From Devosia faecipullorum (GTDB lineage: Bacteria > Pseudomonadota > Alphaproteobacteria > Rhizobiales > Devosiaceae): DNA of 64,000 bases. This document shows positions 46,492-55,124 of this stretch, piece after piece (the stretch's first letter is position 1; the number at the start of each line of letters is the position of its first letter). The position numbers and the translations under genes are program-made. Location: positions 689,505 through 753,504 of the forward strand of contig NZ_JACDXV010000002.1 in NCBI RefSeq assembly GCF_015158295.1, in the 5' to 3' direction. A model generated the notes under the pieces. The model was not told where the DNA came from, did no database searches, and saw only the letters and a list, made by a program, of their open reading frames with translations.

Positions 46492-47913
46492 ATGAAAGAG
46501 CCGTTCACCGCCATCAACAGCCGGTTCTCCGGCCTGTCCAGCAAACTGATCATCACCATTATCGGGGTGATCATGCTGGTCGAGATCGTCATCTATCTGC
46601 CCTCCCTCGCCAGTTTTCGTACCACCTGGCTCGAAGATCGTCTGCGCGTCGGCGTGGTGGCGGCGCGCGTGCTGGACGCGGTGCCCGACGTGATGGCCCT
46701 GCCGCGCGAATTGACCGACAGATTGCTGCTGTCGGCGGGTGCGGACGCCATCGTCTACAGGCGCGCCGGGCAGAGCCAATTGATCGAGATGACCGAACCG
46801 GTCACGCCCGCGCGTGCTGTCACCGCCGATCTACGGCAGCGGGATCTGCCCAGCCAGATTGTCGGCGCGCTCGATACGCTTTTGGCTGGACCGGGTCGCA
46901 CGCTGCGTATCGTGGGCGAAGGCGATATGGATGAGAGCCTGCTCGAACTGCTTATGCCGGAAGATCCACTGCGGCGTGACATGCTGGATTATTCGCGCAG
47001 CATTGTCCTCGTCTCGCTCGGCATTGCGGCCGTAACGGCTTTTGCGCTCTATATGGTGGTCTCCAATCTGTTCATCGACCCTATTCTAAGGGTCACGGCC
47101 AATATGCTGGCGTTCCGGAAAGCCCCTGAAAACGGCACGCTAATTCTCAATCCGTCCTCGCGCCGCGACGAGATCGGCATTCTTGAACGGGAATTGGCGG
47201 CCATGGAGAGCGATCTTTTCGCCATGCTGCGCCAGCGCCGGCACCTGGCCGATCTGGGCCTGGCCGTCGCCAAGATCAATCACGATCTGCGCAACATGCT
47301 GACTGCGGCGCAATTGCTCTCCGATCAGGTCGCCACGCTCGATGATCCCAAGGTACAAAGCCTGGCGCCAAGGCTGGTGATGACCCTCGACAAGGCCATC
47401 GGCTTCGCCCAGTCGGTTCTTGATTACGGTCGTGAGACCGTCGTGCCGCCCAGCTTCACCCTGGTCCCGTTGCGGGCGCTGGTGGACGATGCCGGTTTCG
47501 AGGCGCGGCTGACCAACAATCCCCATATTGTTTTCGCCAATGAGGTTCCCGAGGATTTTCAGATCGAGGCCGACGCCGGCCAGATCAGCCGATTGCTCGT
47601 CAACCTGCTCAAGAATGCGCGCGAGGCACTGGACAACAGTGCGGGGGAGGGGCGGGAGAATCGCGTCTCCGTTCAAGCCGAAATGCGCGAGAAGGATGCC
47701 ATCATTTCCGTTATCGACAACGGCCCCGGCCTGCCGATTCGGGCGCGCGAAAATCTCTTTGTGGCTTTCGAGGGCTCGGCCCGCGCGGGAGGCACCGGCC
47801 TGGGCCTGGCGATTGCCCGGGAGATCGCCGAGGCGCACGGCGGCAGCCTGGCGCTGGCCGAGACCATGCAGGGTACGCGCTTCGACATCACGCTGCCGCT
47901 CGCCGCGCGCTAA
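46492..47913 (+). CDS. Orphan membrane sensor histidine kinase
   Basis: A 473-residue protein with transmembrane helices near residues 18-40 and 170-192, a periplasmic domain between, a HAMP-like linker, and an HK core. The H-box INHDLRNML has His264. The ATPase domain has LLVNLLKNAREAL (N-box), VIDNGPGLP (G1) and GGTGLGLAIA (G2). No response regulator is adjacent. GAGGCG precedes ATG 46492. Confidence 0.88.
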   Translation: MKEPFTAINSRFSGLSSKLIITIIGVIMLVEIVIYLPSLASFRTTWLEDRLRVGVVAARVLDAVPDVMALPRELTDRLLLSAGADAIVYRRAGQSQLIEMTEPVTPARAVTADLRQRDLPSQIVGALDTLLAGPGRTLRIVGEGDMDESLLELLMPEDPLRRDMLDYSRSIVLVSLGIAAVTAFALYMVVSNLFIDPILRVTANMLAFRKAPENGTLILNPSSRRDEIGILERELAAMESDLFAMLRQRRHLADLGLAVAKINHDLRNMLTAAQLLSDQVATLDDPKVQSLAPRLVMTLDKAIGFAQSVLDYGRETVVPPSFTLVPLRALVDDAGFEARLTNNPHIVFANEVPEDFQIEADAGQISRLLVNLLKNAREALDNSAGEGRENRVSVQAEMREKDAIISVIDNGPGLPIRARENLFVAFEGSARAGGTGLGLAIAREIAEAHGGSLALAETMQGTRFDITLPLAAR

Positions 47914-48262
47914 CGATAAGGCAAAACCGGCAGGAGCGGAAATCTAGGCATCAATCGGTTCGCTGCTCACAATGAGAAAGATTGCGAATCGATTTCTCGA
48001 CAAGGGTGTGAGGTCATCGAGACGGAGCCATTGCTATCGGCGTCGCTTTCGCAGTTTTTCTTCTTCCATGCAGGCCGTTTTGATGGCGATTGCCGATTGC
48101 ACCGCACTCGAGTCGGCAGTTTTCAAAGGATATTTTGCGCATCCCCGGAAAATCGTATTCGTCCGCTTGCAATGGCCTTCTGGCCCATGTATGGGTTGCC
48201 CCGCTTCGGGATTGGAAGCGAAGTTTTCCTGATCCCGAACATTGGTCACGACGTTGACATGC
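47914..48262. other. 349-base gap between kinase gene and tRNA-Arg
   Basis: No convincing gene is present. Short open frames exist on both strands but have no family features or ribosome sites. The final part must contain the tRNA promoter. It is the last core segment before the island. Confidence 0.5.
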
Positions 48263-48339
48263 GCGCCCGTAGCTCAGCTGGATAGAGCACCAGACTACGA
48301 ATCTGGGGGTCAGAGGTTCGAATCCTTTCGGGCGCGCCA
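48263..48339 (+). tRNA. tRNA-Arg (anticodon ACG)
   Basis: A 77-base cloverleaf with CCA encoded. Acceptor GCGCCCG pairs with CGGGCGC; the D arm is GCTC...GAGC; the anticodon stem CCAGA/TCTGG holds loop CTACGAA, anticodon ACG (A34 expected to be inosine). The T arm is AGAGG/CCTTT with TTCGAAT. The 3' half doubles as the last codons of the neighbouring serine recombinase on the opposite strand, marking it as an integration site. Confidence 0.97.
48310..48339. other. Putative attachment-site half (tRNA 3' end / recombinase 3' end)
   Basis: The recombinase frame stays open into the tRNA gene and ends at 48310, giving C-terminal residues WRARKDSNL translated from antisense tRNA. Elements commonly recombine into tRNA 3' ends and restore them. 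I did not find a second copy of this tRNA 3' end to the right in the window, so the other boundary is probably beyond 64000. Confidence 0.4.
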
Positions 48340-49977
48340 TTTCGGTCCAAAAGACTGAACACCGTTCTGCTTCAGATTTTTGTTGGCAATTGCGGCTTGC
48401 AAGACATCTTTGCTGCCAAGAAGACGCACTTTGTCGGGATAGACCTCGACCGCGCCGAGAATGGTACGCAGATAGTTTTTGCGGAACACGACATCGCCCG
48501 TGGAGAGTTTTTCGCGCATCAGCTTGGCGAAAGCGGTGATCTTATCCGCAGTGATGGTGGAGCGAGCGCTGGCCAGATTTCGGGCACGGTCCAGTGCCCC
48601 CTTGGCCAGATTCCGTTCCTTTTGCAGTTCGCCGATGCGTTCGCCAAGCGGGGCATCCATTTCAGCGATGCCATCTTCGACGAGCTTATAGAGACGCCGC
48701 AAGCGCTCGTCGGCATCATCAGCTTTCTTCTTCAAATCGGCGATACGGCGGTCGATGGCGCCGACGCGCTCGGTTTGGCGAGACATCAGGTCTTCGAGCA
48801 GGACAGCGAGGCGTTCGGGACGCAGCAACTGGCTGTTGACGGCATCGACTACGAGATCGTCGAGCAGAGGCATAGGAATGGCGTTTCCGGGGCACGCTGT
48901 CTTCCCCTTCTGAGCACGGCTACCACAGGTATAATAGGTATAGACGCGGCCGTTCTTGGATGTGCCGGTCCTTTGCGTCATACCGGCGCCGCAATGGGCG
49001 CAGACGGCGAGACCCGTCAGCAGAATGGGTCCGGCATTGGCCCTCACTGCGGTCATGCGGGGATTATGGGCCTTGAGCTTGGTCTGAGCGCCGTCGAACA
49101 CGGCATCGTCGAGAATGCGCGGAACGGTAATTTCGACCACGCTCTCTTCTGGATGCTTCGCCCTCGTCTTGCTGTTCCGGACCCCATATTTCCACCGCCC
49201 GACATAGGCTGTGTTGGTGAGAACATGATGCAAGGAGCCGACGCCAAAGCTACCACCCTTGCGGGTCTGATAACCCTTGGCGTTGAGCCAGGAGACCACC
49301 TCCTTGATGCCCATCGGCGGCATTCCAGATTCAGGATCGCCCTCAAGATATAACCGGAAGATCAAATGAACGAGTTCGGCTTCGACAGCATCGACGGCGA
49401 GCTTTTTCTTGATCTTTTGCCCGCGCTGTTCGGCTGCGACAATAGCGTAGCCGAGTGGTGCGGTGGCGCCGTTCCAGAACCCTTGAGCAGCGTTTTCTCG
49501 CATGGCCCGCGTCACCTGCTTGGCGTTCTCCTTGCTCGAATACTCGTCGAACAGGCCGATCATTTGCCGGACGAGCTGGGAACTCGGGTCCTCGCCGACG
49601 ACCTGGGTCATCGAGATCACTGTCACGCCGTGCTTGCGCAGTTTCCTGACGGTCAATTCCATGCCGATATGGTCGCGATAGAACCGGCTGAAGGCATGCA
49701 CGAGGATAATGTCGAAGGGTCTGTCCGGGTCGCAGGCGCGTTCGATCATCTGCTGGAAGACTGGACGGCGGTCGTCGGCGGTGAGGCCGGGTTCGACATA
49801 TTCCTCGACAACGTCCCAGCCCTGCTGAAGGCAATGCGTGCGCGTGAGCTTGCGTTGCGAAGGAAGACTGACATCGCCCTTGACCTGCCGGTCCGTGCTG
49901 ACGCGGAGATAGAGCGCGACTCGGGGCGCTCCATGGGCAACCTGTAAAGGTTCAGCAATCTTCCTGCTCGACGTCAT
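48310..49977 (-). CDS. Large serine recombinase (site-specific integrase)
   Basis: A 555-residue recombinase. The resolvase catalytic domain (about residues 18-170) has the nucleophile Ser27 in ALYLRVSTDRQ and the later ILVHAFSRFYRDH. Then comes the recombinase domain (PLGYAIV to VLTNTAYVGRWKYG) and a zinc ribbon (CAHCGAG with CGSRAQKGKTACPG). A coiled coil (IADLKKKADDADERLRRLYK) sits near residue 430-450. Such enzymes integrate and excise mobile elements using short att sites. Its last nine codons are antisense tRNA-Arg sequence. Confidence 0.9.
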   Translation of the reverse strand: MTSSRKIAEPLQVAHGAPRVALYLRVSTDRQVKGDVSLPSQRKLTRTHCLQQGWDVVEEYVEPGLTADDRRPVFQQMIERACDPDRPFDIILVHAFSRFYRDHIGMELTVRKLRKHGVTVISMTQVVGEDPSSQLVRQMIGLFDEYSSKENAKQVTRAMRENAAQGFWNGATAPLGYAIVAAEQRGQKIKKKLAVDAVEAELVHLIFRLYLEGDPESGMPPMGIKEVVSWLNAKGYQTRKGGSFGVGSLHHVLTNTAYVGRWKYGVRNSKTRAKHPEESVVEITVPRILDDAVFDGAQTKLKAHNPRMTAVRANAGPILLTGLAVCAHCGAGMTQRTGTSKNGRVYTYYTCGSRAQKGKTACPGNAIPMPLLDDLVVDAVNSQLLRPERLAVLLEDLMSRQTERVGAIDRRIADLKKKADDADERLRRLYKLVEDGIAEMDAPLGERIGELQKERNLAKGALDRARNLASARSTITADKITAFAKLMREKLSTGDVVFRKNYLRTILGAVEVYPDKVRLLGSKDVLQAAIANKNLKQNGVQSFGPKWRARKDSNL

Positions 49978-49996
49978 GGTTTCCCATTACTTCTGT

Positions 49997-50272
49997 TCAC
50001 ATGCTCAGGATCTCTTCGATCGAGGTCCGCAGATATTGCTCCAGCACCTCCAGCTCTCGCCGGGTGACAGGCAGGGGCTTGGGAAGAGTCCAGTCGACGG
50101 AATAGACCTTATCCTTGCCGGCCGACCTGCCGCGTTTGACGCCCCTTTCGCGTGAGCGCCGGGAGGTCTCTTCTCTATCATGTGCGCCGGTGCACAGGCG
50201 CTGTTCTTCTACTGCCGGCCTTTGCGTGCAATCCGCACTTGGCGCCGGCGAGCCGGAGGGTTTCGACGCCAT
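49997..50272 (-). CDS. Small protein of unknown function upstream of the serine recombinase
   Basis: A 91-residue frame starting at ATG 50272 (an open frame extends to 50296). The N-terminal half is Arg/Ser/Glu-rich and low complexity, while the C-terminal half (VYSVDWTLPKPLPVTRREL onward) looks folded. It lies 19 bases before the recombinase on the same strand and could be a small excision or regulatory partner. No family is recognised. Confidence 0.4.
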   Translation of the reverse strand: MASKPSGSPAPSADCTQRPAVEEQRLCTGAHDREETSRRSRERGVKRGRSAGKDKVYSVDWTLPKPLPVTRRELEVLEQYLRTSIEEILSM

Positions 50273-50678
50273 GAAGACCGTGGTGTCCCGCACCAACCCG
50301 CGGCCTACGCATCAGGGATCGACCGCGGGTCGATGCGGGAGATTTTCGGCACCTGCCCCTGAGCGGCATCCTCCGGATCGAAACGATCAATTCGAGGGAT
50401 GCAGCTATAGGCTTGTCCACTTTCCGATTTAGCGCAAACGTATTTTTGTAGAAAAAATCAGATATTTACGAGATCGGCTTTCCTGAGTCTGCAACCGAAC
50501 GGACAAGGTTGCTCCTCACGTGTCGAAGCTAAGGCCACGTTCGGCAATAAAGGTCCTTGCCTGATCCGGCGCGCAATCTGCAGGAATTGACGCCAGCGCC
50601 ACGACACTGTGGCCAAGAAAGCAAAGGCTCTTACCGTCATGGGTGGTTTATTTCCTGTCGTCGTTCACCCACGCCAGC
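50273..50678. other. 406-base stretch without a supported gene
   Basis: It contains a perfect small palindrome ATCGACC-GCG-GGTCGAT near 50318-50334 and an A/T-rich block near 50440-50475. A 60-codon minus-strand frame (50458-50640) has no recognised domain. It may be remnant DNA between two recombinase modules. Confidence 0.4.
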
Positions 50679-51707
50679 CTATTTCGGTTTCGGTCCTCTC
50701 AGCTGCTGAGCAGTCCAGCCGCGCGATCGGTTGCCCGCCCTGACTTTGGCGGCCAGATCGGGATCGACGGCCAGCGGCTTCATGCCACGGGCACCCCTCC
50801 AGGCACTGCGCGCCGGGGCATAATGGGACTGCGCGGTCATGGCACTGGCATGGTTCATCACGACAGCGACCTCTTCAGGCGTCATCCCCGAAGCCGCCAT
50901 ATTGGCGCGGGCTTGATGACGGACGGTATAGGCGGTGACTTTGCGGGAGCGCCCGCCAACGGCTTTTCGGGCCTCTCGAATGGCATGCTGGCAGCGGCGC
51001 AAAAGGCTGGCAATTGTCGCTCCCTTGTCGCGCTCGATCAGAAGCAGCGCCGCAATTTCCTTGAGCTCGGAGATCTCGAAGGGCGCAAGATTGTCGAGGA
51101 TGAGCATGCGGGCTGGCTGCAAGCCTTTTGCGTTGGTTCTGGAATATTTGGCGGAGCGAACCCACAGCCTGCCGAGCGGGTCCTCGCGCATGCTCAAGAA
51201 CTCGCCAGGACGCGTGGCAAGTTCGACGCCATATTCGAGCAGGGCTGCGGCAATGCGACGGGTGGCGGTAGCACTGAACAGAAGTTCGGTGACCAAGGAC
51301 GACAGGGTTTCTGGCTTTATCGATTTGGCCCGCCCCGCCGAGCTCCTACCGCCTGCTTTGCCCTTTGCAGATTTCGACATGGGCGTCTGCTGACGGAACA
51401 ATGCATCCACGCGCTCGACCTCACCCAGGGTGATTGTGCCCTCGTTCCAGAGATCGCGAAGACACTGGCGGATGGCAGCGTGGTACTGTCGGAGGGCATT
51501 TGCGCTGAGGTCTGATGATCGGTAGCCAATATCTTGTGCCAGCTCAAAAGGGGTCACCTCGTCCATCCGATGCTGGCGGCACCAGGTCTTCGCCATCCCC
51601 TCATACCGTTTCCGGTAGCGTTTCTCAGTCTGCGCTGTCCGCGTCTGCACATGGCCACCAGCATCACCGCGTCGAAGGCATTCTGGATAGTTCTCGTCTT
51701 TGGTCAT
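50679..51707 (-). CDS. Tyrosine recombinase-like integrase
   Basis: A 342-residue protein. The N-terminal helical region resembles a core-binding domain. The C-terminal part has the catalytic set: an Arg in ELATRPGEFLSM, H-x-x-R in YTVRHQARANM, a second His in MNHASAM and the terminal Tyr in SHYAPARS. It would cut and join DNA through a 3'-phosphotyrosine. Together with the serine recombinase, two unrelated integrase classes stand within 3.5 kb. An inverted repeat lies just upstream of its ATG at 51707. Confidence 0.75.
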   Translation of the reverse strand: MTKDENYPECLRRGDAGGHVQTRTAQTEKRYRKRYEGMAKTWCRQHRMDEVTPFELAQDIGYRSSDLSANALRQYHAAIRQCLRDLWNEGTITLGEVERVDALFRQQTPMSKSAKGKAGGRSSAGRAKSIKPETLSSLVTELLFSATATRRIAAALLEYGVELATRPGEFLSMREDPLGRLWVRSAKYSRTNAKGLQPARMLILDNLAPFEISELKEIAALLLIERDKGATIASLLRRCQHAIREARKAVGGRSRKVTAYTVRHQARANMAASGMTPEEVAVVMNHASAMTAQSHYAPARSAWRGARGMKPLAVDPDLAAKVRAGNRSRGWTAQQLRGPKPK

Positions 51708-51724
51708 TTCTATCTGCCGGCTAT

Positions 51725-51746
51725 GTTACAGTAGAGCGACTGTAAC
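51725..51746. promoter_or_regulatory. 22-base inverted repeat upstream of the tyrosine recombinase
   Basis: Perfect 8-base arms GTTACAGT and ACTGTAAC are separated by AGAGCG, 18 bases before the start codon. The position suits an operator or a recombinase binding site; the protein that binds it is unknown. Confidence 0.5.
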
Positions 51747-51842
51747 CGCGCGCCTTGCAAGAATCCCGCCCCGATCCTGGCCCCCAACTTTTCGGCAGTT
51801 GGCCCGGTTACATTTCCGAGCAATAGCGGCCAAGAACTCACG

Positions 51843-52307
51843 CTATGAAGTCTTCACACCGTGGCGGGGGGGAGCCGGGGCCTTCGCCCCGATATTGCGG
51901 CGTTTTGCAGGCAGATCGAGCGTTCGCGTACCCAATCCATTTGCGACATCCTCGCCAGAGAGCACTCTATCTTCGATCAACTTTTCAACCAGTTGCGCCA
52001 CCTGTTCACGATCGGCCCTGACGATTGTCATGGCGCGACGGAGCTGACGACGCAGTTCACTATCCACTGCCAGGAATGTGTCGGCGGCGCGCATGCTCAG
52101 CACCGGTGCAGACACCAGGCTGTCGCGCAGCCCCTGACGCTCGTAAGCGGACAGAATGAGTGCGGTAGCATTGGCCAGATCGCTCTCGGCACCCGCATTG
52201 GGGCCGTCACCCAACACGATATCGGCGGCCCGTCCGCCAAGGTTCACGGCAGCAATATCGAGCAGACCCTGCCAGGTGGGAATGGTTGTCACGAGCTTGC
52301 TCCACAC
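51843..52307 (-). pseudogene. C-terminal peptidase-domain fragment of the FtsH-like protease (frameshifted)
   Basis: This 154-residue frame begins WSKLVTTIPTWQGLLDIAAV and contains LGGRAADIVLGDG and SDLANATALILSAYE, matching the M41 peptidase domain of FtsH. SDLANAT includes the position of the third zinc ligand Asp. In the genome it lies one frame away from the AAA+ part encoded at 52289-53788, which carries HEMGH. The frame is open upstream to about 52336, so one missing base in the T-run near 52338-52342 explains the break. Alone it has no ATPase and no HExxH, hence it is probably non-functional. Confidence 0.7.
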
Positions 52308-53788
52308 CCGACCGCCCGTTTCACCAGCGGGAATAATAAAACGCTTTCCACGGTATGGCCGAGACGATGAGCAACAACAGCATGACCCATTTCATGGATT
52401 GCGATTGTCCGAATGTCCTCGGGAGTACGGTGATCGTCCGGCACAATCTGGACCAGAAGGTCACCGGGCTTGAGAGGGCGGTTTTCGGCGCGCGCCAAAC
52501 TGCGCGCCTGCTTGACCCAGCCTTCCACCATTGCCGGCGTGGCCCCCCTGCCAATGCGGGCCAGACGGCCAAGATCGGCATCGGTCAGATCGGACTTTAG
52601 ATAATGCCGTAAGACAGCGCAGACCTCGGCGTCGGTTTGCGGCGGCTGCACACTGACGCGCTGCTGCATGCGTCCTGGTCGGATGAGCGCCGCATCGAGG
52701 CGCTCATAGTAATTGCTGGCGCCGAGCAGCAAAATCTGGCGCCCAGAACTGCGCAGCCGATCGATTTCGGTGAGGAAAAGCGTAATCACGGGGGTCCACC
52801 AGTCGCGCCCACGATTGTCAATCGTGGCTCTGTTGGGGAGCGCATCCAATTCGTCCAGGAAGCCGATCGCCGGTTCACTGGCGAGGACCTGATCGACAAA
52901 GGCCTTAAGATTTTTGGCCACGCCACCAAGCGCGCCGTCTCCAGTAGCAAACCATGCGCCGACAGAGCTCGGAACAAAAGTCCACCCGGACGTCTGCGCC
53001 AGACTCTCGGCAATCAACGTCTTGCCGGTGCCCGGCGGGCCTTCCAGCAGAGCAAAAACCAATTGCGCTGGCGCAAGGCTTCCGGCACCGACGGCATCGA
53101 GGTCCGACAAAGTTTGGTCAGCCCAAGTACGAACCGCTTTGGTCAATGGGAGGTCAGTCAGCATAGGCACCGCCGATCTCGTCGGCTCGGGTCGACGCGA
53201 CACAGCACGGCGCAGATTGGCGACACATTCTCCCGCCGTAAGTTCAGATCGAACCGTGCTCAGGATCACTGACAGATCAAGTTTTACCATGTCATCGTTC
53301 ACGCCACGCGCTACGCCCCCGGTAACGCGGCGGATCAGTTTGCGCAGCATGGCCTGGGTCATATCTGGAATGGTGACGGTGACATCGACCGACGACAGCA
53401 CCGCTTCATGGAGCAGACCCTTGGGATTCTGCGAGATATAGAGCACGCTGAGCCCCTGACGCAGATAACTAAGTTCCTCTTCACCCATACGGTGGTCGAC
53501 ACCCCCCTTACGCACACGCTCGATGACGCTGCGCACCACCGGCGCCCGGTCCATGCGCTTGACCGCTGCCGCAATGATGTGGGTCCAGTCGGAGCTGGGC
53601 ACCTGCATGATGACCAAGGTCGGCTGACGCTTGATTGCCGCCCTCGCCTGTCGCGCGAGCGCTGTTTCCAGAGCAAGCGCTGCAAGGGCCTGTGCAGCGT
53701 TCTCCCGCGATGGTTCGGTTGCGCCGTCTGCGTCAAACTCTGGAATCTCGTCGTCGATATCGTCGTTATTGTCGAACAAGCCGGACAT
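52289..53788 (-). CDS. FtsH-like AAA+ ATPase / metallopeptidase, C-terminally frameshifted
   Basis: A 499-residue product. Residues 1-50 are acidic, 50-200 form an unknown N-terminal domain without membrane helices, and the AAA module follows: Walker A LLEGPPGTGKTLIAES (near 250), Walker B GFLDELDALP (near 312) and arginine finger region ALIRPGRMQQRV (near 370). The peptidase motif AIHEMGHAVVAHRLGH is at 464-478. Soon after, the frame changes and stops. GGAG lies nine bases before ATG 53788. Intact relatives of FtsH degrade proteins; this cytosolic form on a mobile island has an unknown target. Confidence 0.78.
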   Translation of the reverse strand: MSGLFDNNDDIDDEIPEFDADGATEPSRENAAQALAALALETALARQARAAIKRQPTLVIMQVPSSDWTHIIAAAVKRMDRAPVVRSVIERVRKGGVDHRMGEEELSYLRQGLSVLYISQNPKGLLHEAVLSSVDVTVTIPDMTQAMLRKLIRRVTGGVARGVNDDMVKLDLSVILSTVRSELTAGECVANLRRAVSRRPEPTRSAVPMLTDLPLTKAVRTWADQTLSDLDAVGAGSLAPAQLVFALLEGPPGTGKTLIAESLAQTSGWTFVPSSVGAWFATGDGALGGVAKNLKAFVDQVLASEPAIGFLDELDALPNRATIDNRGRDWWTPVITLFLTEIDRLRSSGRQILLLGASNYYERLDAALIRPGRMQQRVSVQPPQTDAEVCAVLRHYLKSDLTDADLGRLARIGRGATPAMVEGWVKQARSLARAENRPLKPGDLLVQIVPDDHRTPEDIRTIAIHEMGHAVVAHRLGHTVESVLLFPLVKRAVGCGASS

Positions 53789-53873
53789 AGTATGAATCTC
53801 CAGGCGCCAGACCGGTTCGTCATGACCGGTCGGCGTATTCAGGATGGAAGCGATTGAGCGATGCGTGTTTCCG

Positions 53874-55124
53874 CTACCCGGCGATGAGCGCTGCGGTATT
53901 CGGGTCGTAGCCACCATCGGGGTCGATGGGTTTCCAGCTGGCAAGCCCCCGGCCCTTGGCGCCGCAACAGAACTGGGACACCGCGCTACCGCTTGCAAAC
54001 ACGAGATCGCGCTTGACCACAAAGCTCCGGCCATCCGGGGACGCCGCCAAGAGCCCGCTATGCAACCACGAGGCACGGAGGTAGCGGGTGCTGGCATTGG
54101 CGCTGGCCACCGCTTCGGGCCGCACATCGGATCCTTGCAGCAAAGTCCAGCGATCCTCGGCGTGGCGTGCCGCCAAGGCGACAAGGCCATCGCCGAAGCA
54201 CAGTTCCAGAATCTCGCCGTCGGGAATGTTGTTGAGCGGACGCAGCGGGGCGACCCGGCCCGGTTCCGTGCGCGGCCCGGCGAGCACCGAACGAGCGGAA
54301 CCCTGGGTGAACAGGATGCCGGCATGGCGCAGAGCAAGGCAAGCCTGGGCGACAAAGGCATCGATCTCGCTGTAGCGCTGCGGATCAACCGCGATCCCAT
54401 CAGGGACGCCGTTGATCACCACCCGTTCACGGCTGGCTTTGGCGCGCGACCACAGAATTCGTTCCGCGACGCGGGCATCATCAGTGGAGAGATTGCCGTT
54501 GGCATCGGTGATCGCGAAGATGGTGTCGATATTCTCGATCGGCTGCTGGCCGGAGGCGATCCGCAGGCCGGTGTCACCGCCCATGCCGATATAAATGGCA
54601 GAAGCGCTCACCAGCCCGTAGATGCCGGGACGACGCAATTTTTCCATACGGGCGAAAGCGCGGCGCTCGGACCCAACCACGAGGCTCGCACGGAACGGAC
54701 TGACCTCTATATGTTCCATACCAACCGGGATGGCGGACGCGGCGGACGAGACGATGGGAGAGCCCGATCCGCCGGGAACCTTGGAAACCGGTCCGGCGGC
54801 GCCATCGGGATCCGGCTCGGGATCGGCCCGGCGGACCAGTGTATGGGCGTCCAGCACGCCACACGGGTCCAGCACCAGAATTTTGAGACCGACCATGACC
54901 ATGACGGCTCCGACCGGATCGGGGTGATCCGGTAATTCGTCAGTGATATCACCAATGGTGGCACTGCCGGTTTCGTCCACGATACTGAGAATCTGGACCT
55001 GGATGGAAGGCGAAACCAGCGCGTGCTGCACCATTCCGTCAATCAGCGACGGCGCTTCGGTCTGGAAAGGATGCGGATAAGACTTGCCCAGCGCACCAGC
55101 GCCGGTAGAAGAAGAGTTAGCCAT
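53874..55124 (-). CDS. GIY-YIG-like nuclease domain protein with DUF4357-like C-terminus
   Basis: A 416-residue protein. Residues 165-230 contain GIYGLVSASAIYIG with a following Arg (GLRIAS, 188) and a Glu (VAERILW, 221), the order expected for a GIY-YIG nuclease. The C-terminus (about 365-402) reads DLVFASGSAVSQFCCGAK then GRGLASWKPID, which resembles DUF4357. Residues 1-150 include a Pro/Gly-rich low-complexity linker. GAGG precedes ATG 55124. Together with the AAA+ protease gene 85 bases downstream it forms a two-gene unit. The nuclease call is moderate because the catalytic Tyr/Arg spacing is imperfect. Confidence 0.6.
   Translation of the reverse strand: MANSSSTGAGALGKSYPHPFQTEAPSLIDGMVQHALVSPSIQVQILSIVDETGSATIGDITDELPDHPDPVGAVMVMVGLKILVLDPCGVLDAHTLVRRADPEPDPDGAAGPVSKVPGGSGSPIVSSAASAIPVGMEHIEVSPFRASLVVGSERRAFARMEKLRRPGIYGLVSASAIYIGMGGDTGLRIASGQQPIENIDTIFAITDANGNLSTDDARVAERILWSRAKASRERVVINGVPDGIAVDPQRYSEIDAFVAQACLALRHAGILFTQGSARSVLAGPRTEPGRVAPLRPLNNIPDGEILELCFGDGLVALAARHAEDRWTLLQGSDVRPEAVASANASTRYLRASWLHSGLLAASPDGRSFVVKRDLVFASGSAVSQFCCGAKGRGLASWKPIDPDGGYDPNTAALIAG

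Noticed and set aside
47972..48340. Small ORFs around tRNA-Arg
   Set aside because: They lack ribosome sites and cross the tRNA; the ARKDSNL-type ending is a tRNA translation artefact.
50458..50640. 60-codon minus-strand ORF between the integrases
   Set aside because: No recognised domain and no convincing ribosome site; may be a remnant, but I cannot support a gene.
52329..52343. Programmed -1 ribosomal frameshift in the FtsH-like gene
   Set aside because: The sequence GTTTTATTATTCCC lacks a proper X-XXY-YYZ heptamer in frame and no stimulatory structure is evident; mutation or sequencing error is simpler.
53844..54935. 363-codon plus-strand ORF across the island
   Set aside because: Antisense of the GIY-YIG-like gene; low-complexity composition and no motif.
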